Of a stretch of DNA of 64,000 nucleotides, positions 61,163 to 64,000 are shown one piece after another. Source of the stretch: Alentia gelatinosa (Eukaryota; Annelida; Polychaeta; Phyllodocida; Polynoidae); contig OX465583.1 of NCBI GenBank assembly GCA_950022655.1, positions 36,855,360-36,919,359 of the forward strand. Direction: 5' to 3'. A program made the position numbers and the translations under genes. The first letter of the stretch is position 1, and each line of letters begins with the position of its first letter. The notes beneath the pieces were generated by a model. The model saw only the letters and a program-made list of their open reading frames with translations, made no database searches and was not told the origin of the DNA.

Positions 61163-61330
61163 GATACTTAAGCAGAACTGTCTTTAGAAACGTATTTTGA
61201 ACCACGACGCTCACTCGTTTGGATGCTCCGTATCGTCACGAGGCTACGCCTCGTGACGATTACTACGCATCCAAACTCGTGGCGTCGTGGTTCAAAATAC
61301 GTTTCGAAAGCGGTTCTGTTTTTATCTCAC
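61163..61330. mobile_element. long imperfect hairpin, MITE-like
   Basis: An almost fully palindromic segment. Outer arms (CAGAACTG at 61173, partner CGGTTCTG ending 61318) continue through a shared GAAACGTATTTTGAACCACG to a perfect 13-bp core ATCGTCACGAGGC with a 3-nt loop at 61245-61247. Arms total about 70 bp with a few mismatches and small offsets. No coding capacity. Foldback DNA elements have this structure. Confidence 0.6.
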
Positions 61331-61850
61331 CCCCAACACGGACCTTACAGTCGATTTTAAGCAATAATATAATCATGTATTGAATTGTTCAAACAATAGC
61401 GTCGGAACTTTTTTTTTCCGCGACGTTCATTGGTTGTTACGTTGCTACGTTCTCTGCCACCACCATGGCGTAGTAGTGTAACTTTACGTAGGTGAGCGTG
61501 GCGTATTTTATTTCAACGTTAACTCAATGGCACAACCTGTACCAGGGGTGGGATAAAGTGTGAGGAGGTGTGGTGTAATGTAAGGTGGTATAACATGGTG
61601 TAGTGTTGGATGGTGTAATACCGGTATGTTTGAGAAAGCATGGTGTGGTGTAATGTGAGGTGGTCTAGTATGAGGTGCATGGTGTATTATGGTACAGTAC
61701 GAGATGGTGTGGTGTAGTAAGACATGGTATGATATCATGTAATGTGAGATTTAGCATGGTGTAGTGTGAGATGGTGTGGTGTAATGTAAGGTGGTATAAT
61801 ATGGTCTGTGTTGGATGGTGCAATATTTATAGAAAACGTCCTGACCATGC

Positions 61851-61958
61851 TGTACAAGATACAAAATGAGATGATAATTTATGGTTCATACGGAACGATG
61901 CATTTTCGCCGAGTTCTGCGCAAACCGTAAATTATTATCGAATTTTGTGGCTTGTACA
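61851..61958. mobile_element. second imperfect hairpin in the satellite field
   Basis: Left arm 61851-61885 (TGTACAAG ... ATAATTTATGGTT) pairs with right arm 61924-61958 with about five mismatches. Interior sequence 61886-61923 is partly self-complementary. The arm sequence is unrelated to the 61.2-kb hairpin. Confidence 0.5.
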
Positions 61959-62224
61959 AAGATGGTTGTACATTATATATTTACCATTTACTATATACCA
62001 ATGCCGTATAGACTGTAAATACGCACCGTTTCGTCATATAACGTAAAAATACTGTACGGACCACTGGTCCATACACTAAAATACTGACCATGTGGTGTAA
62101 GATGGTATGACATGGTGTAGTGTGAGTTGTAGCATTGTAAAGTGTTAGATGGTGCAATATCATTTTTGAGAGTACTGTAAGGTGGTGTGGTGTAGTGTGA
62201 GGTGGTGTAGTATGGTATAGTGTG

Positions 62225-63090
62225 AGGTGGTGGTGTTGATGTTGGTGTTGGTGGGTGTAAGTCAGTCAGTGTTGGTGTTGATTGGCGTTGGTGGGTGTTG
62301 CTGTGGTAGGGTGTTGATTCATGTAGGTGTTGCTAAGTGTTAGTATTGGTGGGTGCTGCTGTAGGTGTTGATCAGTAATGATGTTGGTGTTGGTCAGTGT
62401 GACTCAGTCGGTGTTAATTGTCGCCAGTGGGTGTTGATGTGGGTGGGTGTAGCTGTGGGTATTGTGTGGGTGGGTGTTGCTGTGGGTATTAATGTGGGTG
62501 GTTGTTGCTGGGGAAGTTGATTTATAAAGGTGTTAATAGATATTAATTAAGATGTTGGTTCATGTAGCTGTTGGGTGTTGATATGGGTTGGTGTTGCTTG
62601 GTGTTGCAGTTGGTGGGTGTTACTGTGGGTGTTGATTCATTAAAGTGTTAATGGGTATTGCTGTGGGTGTTGATTCATGTAGGTGTTGGTTGGTGTTTTT
62701 GGGTGTGTGTTGGTGGGTACTGCTGTAGGTATTGTTGGATGTTGGTGTTGGTGTTGGTGGTAGAAAGTCTGTCAGTGTTGGCACTAATCTGTTTTGGTGG
62801 GTTATGATGTGGGCATGTGTTGCTGTGGGTGTTGATTGGTGTTGCTGTGGGTGGGTGTGGCTGTAGGTGTTGAGTCATATAGGTTTTGGTGGGTGCTACT
62901 GTGGGTGTTGATGGGTGTTTGTGTTTCTGTTGTTGGATGTTGATGTTGCTGTAGGTTGGTGTGAGTCAGTCGATGTTTATTGGTGAGTGGGTGTTGCTGT
63001 GGGTATTGCTGTGGGTGAGTGTTGCTGTGGGTATTACTGTGGTAGTAGTTGCTGGGGGAGTTGATTTATATAGGTGTTAATGGGTATTAT
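62225..63090. repeat. TG-rich minisatellite, GTTGGTGGGTGTTGCT-like unit
   Basis: Irregular repetition of GTGGGTGTTGCTGTGGGT, TGTTGATTCATGTAGGTGTT and GGTGTTGGTGTTGG words across 0.87 kb. The unit differs from the neighbouring GTAATATGG field. Confidence 0.85.
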
Positions 63091-64000
63091 TATATGCCTA
63101 TCCACGAACGTCTATGAAATACTACCCGCTGCTAGGGGTGCATTAATAATAATGTTCGCGCCCTCTGCTAAACATTATGTCGCACTAACGGCAGAATAAC
63201 ATCGAAAAAACAAGATCTCGTTTACATGACAACATCAAATACAAAATGGCGGATCACGTGTGTCGCATCAAAAATTTAATCACGTGTAAACCGTAAGCAA
63301 GACGACTTTTTAATCATAAAAGACCTGAGATACAAATCATTATTTGTGAAAAATCATATGAAATCAGTGAAATATCCCAATAACGTCCTAAAATTGGTAA
63401 ACATCAGTGACTTGCCAACTGTCAAAGCATCGAGTCACAAAAACATAAACAAACCCTGTCACCAAGGAAATTACATAAATAATCAAAATAACGGTCAGAA
63501 AATAATAACCGATACGATACATTATTATTATATAATTTTCTATGACATTAATTTAAAGAATTTTTTTTTTTTAATTACGAAAATATTTCGGTTTTTGGAT
63601 AGTGGTTGCTAAGCAATGCATGTTTTCTAAAGTGGTTGCTAGGCACATAAACAAAAAGAAGATTTGTTGCTAGGCATCCACTCTGGTCAACAAAACATCC
63701 GTTCACACCAACGAATTCTTAAGAGTTGATTTATTAGGGGTAGGTTAGATCAGAATGACTCAAAGAGTCCTACAAATTGCTGTTGCTAGGGAAATTTTCA
63801 TGAAAGGGGTAACCAAGGTAACATTTTTCTAGATAGGATTGAGAATTTATTTTCTAAATGTACCATCCATAACTTGGATTGCATACTTCTATTAACAATT
63901 CTGATGCAGTATTAGATTGAAGTTCTAGACTATTATGAACTACCATTAAATATGTGGGATTTCCAGGTGCCCACAGAGGCTGAAATGGGGCATATATGGT
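63091..64000. other. noncoding stretch to window end
   Basis: No gene supported. It contains two CACGTG E-boxes (63256, 63282) and the RFX-like cluster at 63605-63822. Confidence 0.45.
63605..63822. promoter_or_regulatory. cluster of RFX/X-box-like sites
   Basis: GTTGCTAAGCAAT (63605), GTTGCTAGGCA (63635 and 63666), GTTGCTAGGGA (63782) and GGTAACCAAGGTAAC (63808) within 220 bp. GTTGCYA is the RFX half-site, and the first copy is a near-palindromic X-box. X-boxes mark promoters of ciliary genes in animals, but no gene was seen here, and the sites could equally be repeat-derived. Confidence 0.4.

Larger units (their letters stand above)
60684..62240. repeat. degenerate TG-rich minisatellite field
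   Basis: Blocks at 60684-61165, 61541-61830 and 62091-62240 are built of GGTGTAATATGGTGTAGTG- and GTGAGGTGGTGT-like words with no fixed register. Non-repetitive inserts containing long hairpins separate the blocks. The minus-strand His/Thr/Pro-rich frames are repeat translation. Confidence 0.85.

Noticed and set aside
60601..62163. His/Thr/Pro-rich minus-strand frames
   Set aside because: Translation of TG-rich minisatellite units. Register and length follow the repeat.
60684..63090. CRISPR array
   Set aside because: Repeats are degenerate and contiguous, without conserved direct repeats separated by unique spacers, and the DNA is eukaryotic.

Overview
The window looks like nuclear DNA from a marine invertebrate, most plausibly a lophotrochozoan such as a mollusc, brachiopod or relative. 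The grounds are AT-rich sequence with no dense gene packing, long (TA)n and (CTT)n tracts, frequent TACATGTA-type palindromes, consensus GT/AG splice sites, an L1/Tx1-like LINE and hammerhead-bearing repeats of the Penelope/retrozyme type. The species cannot be fixed from the sequence. Most of the 64 kb is intergenic or intronic.

Coding content is sparse. The best exon is 38939-39685 (+). It is a 249-codon, low-complexity first coding exon with a strong ATG context and a GAG|GTACGT donor, downstream of a GC-rich CpG-island-like block at 38.29-38.70 kb. A second group is an apparently phase-compatible chain of short plus-strand exons at 26958-27087, 27721-27757 and possibly 30393-30453 and 31309-31798. 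Isolated exons with good splice signals include 46704-46814 (-), 6582-6720 (+), 34355-34444 (-), 17592-17718 (-) and 20584-20765 (+). None could be assigned to a protein family, so they are graded by splice signals, open frame and third-base composition only.

Mobile and repeat content: a 5'-truncated L1/Tx1-like LINE (28053-30060, minus) has an intact C-terminal ORF2 and a perfect 16-bp target-site duplication, and sits inside the putative intron between 27757 and 30393. Two diverged copies of a ~150-bp repeat (15.2 and 48.4 kb) each carry a 40-nt hammerhead-ribozyme-like motif on the minus strand, with compensatory changes between copies. The last 4 kb is a field of degenerate TG-rich minisatellites interrupted by long imperfect hairpins.

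Putative regulatory content: homeodomain/SOX/PBX-MEIS-like blocks at 31.5, 36.2, 47.5 and 55.4 kb, CTCF-like motifs near 6.43, 23.10 and 27.48 kb, a GC-box promoter-like site at 12.77 kb and an RFX-like cluster at 63.6-63.8 kb. Blocks at 31.5 and 36.2 kb upstream of the 39-kb exon suggest a regulatory landscape, but this is inference without cross-species comparison.
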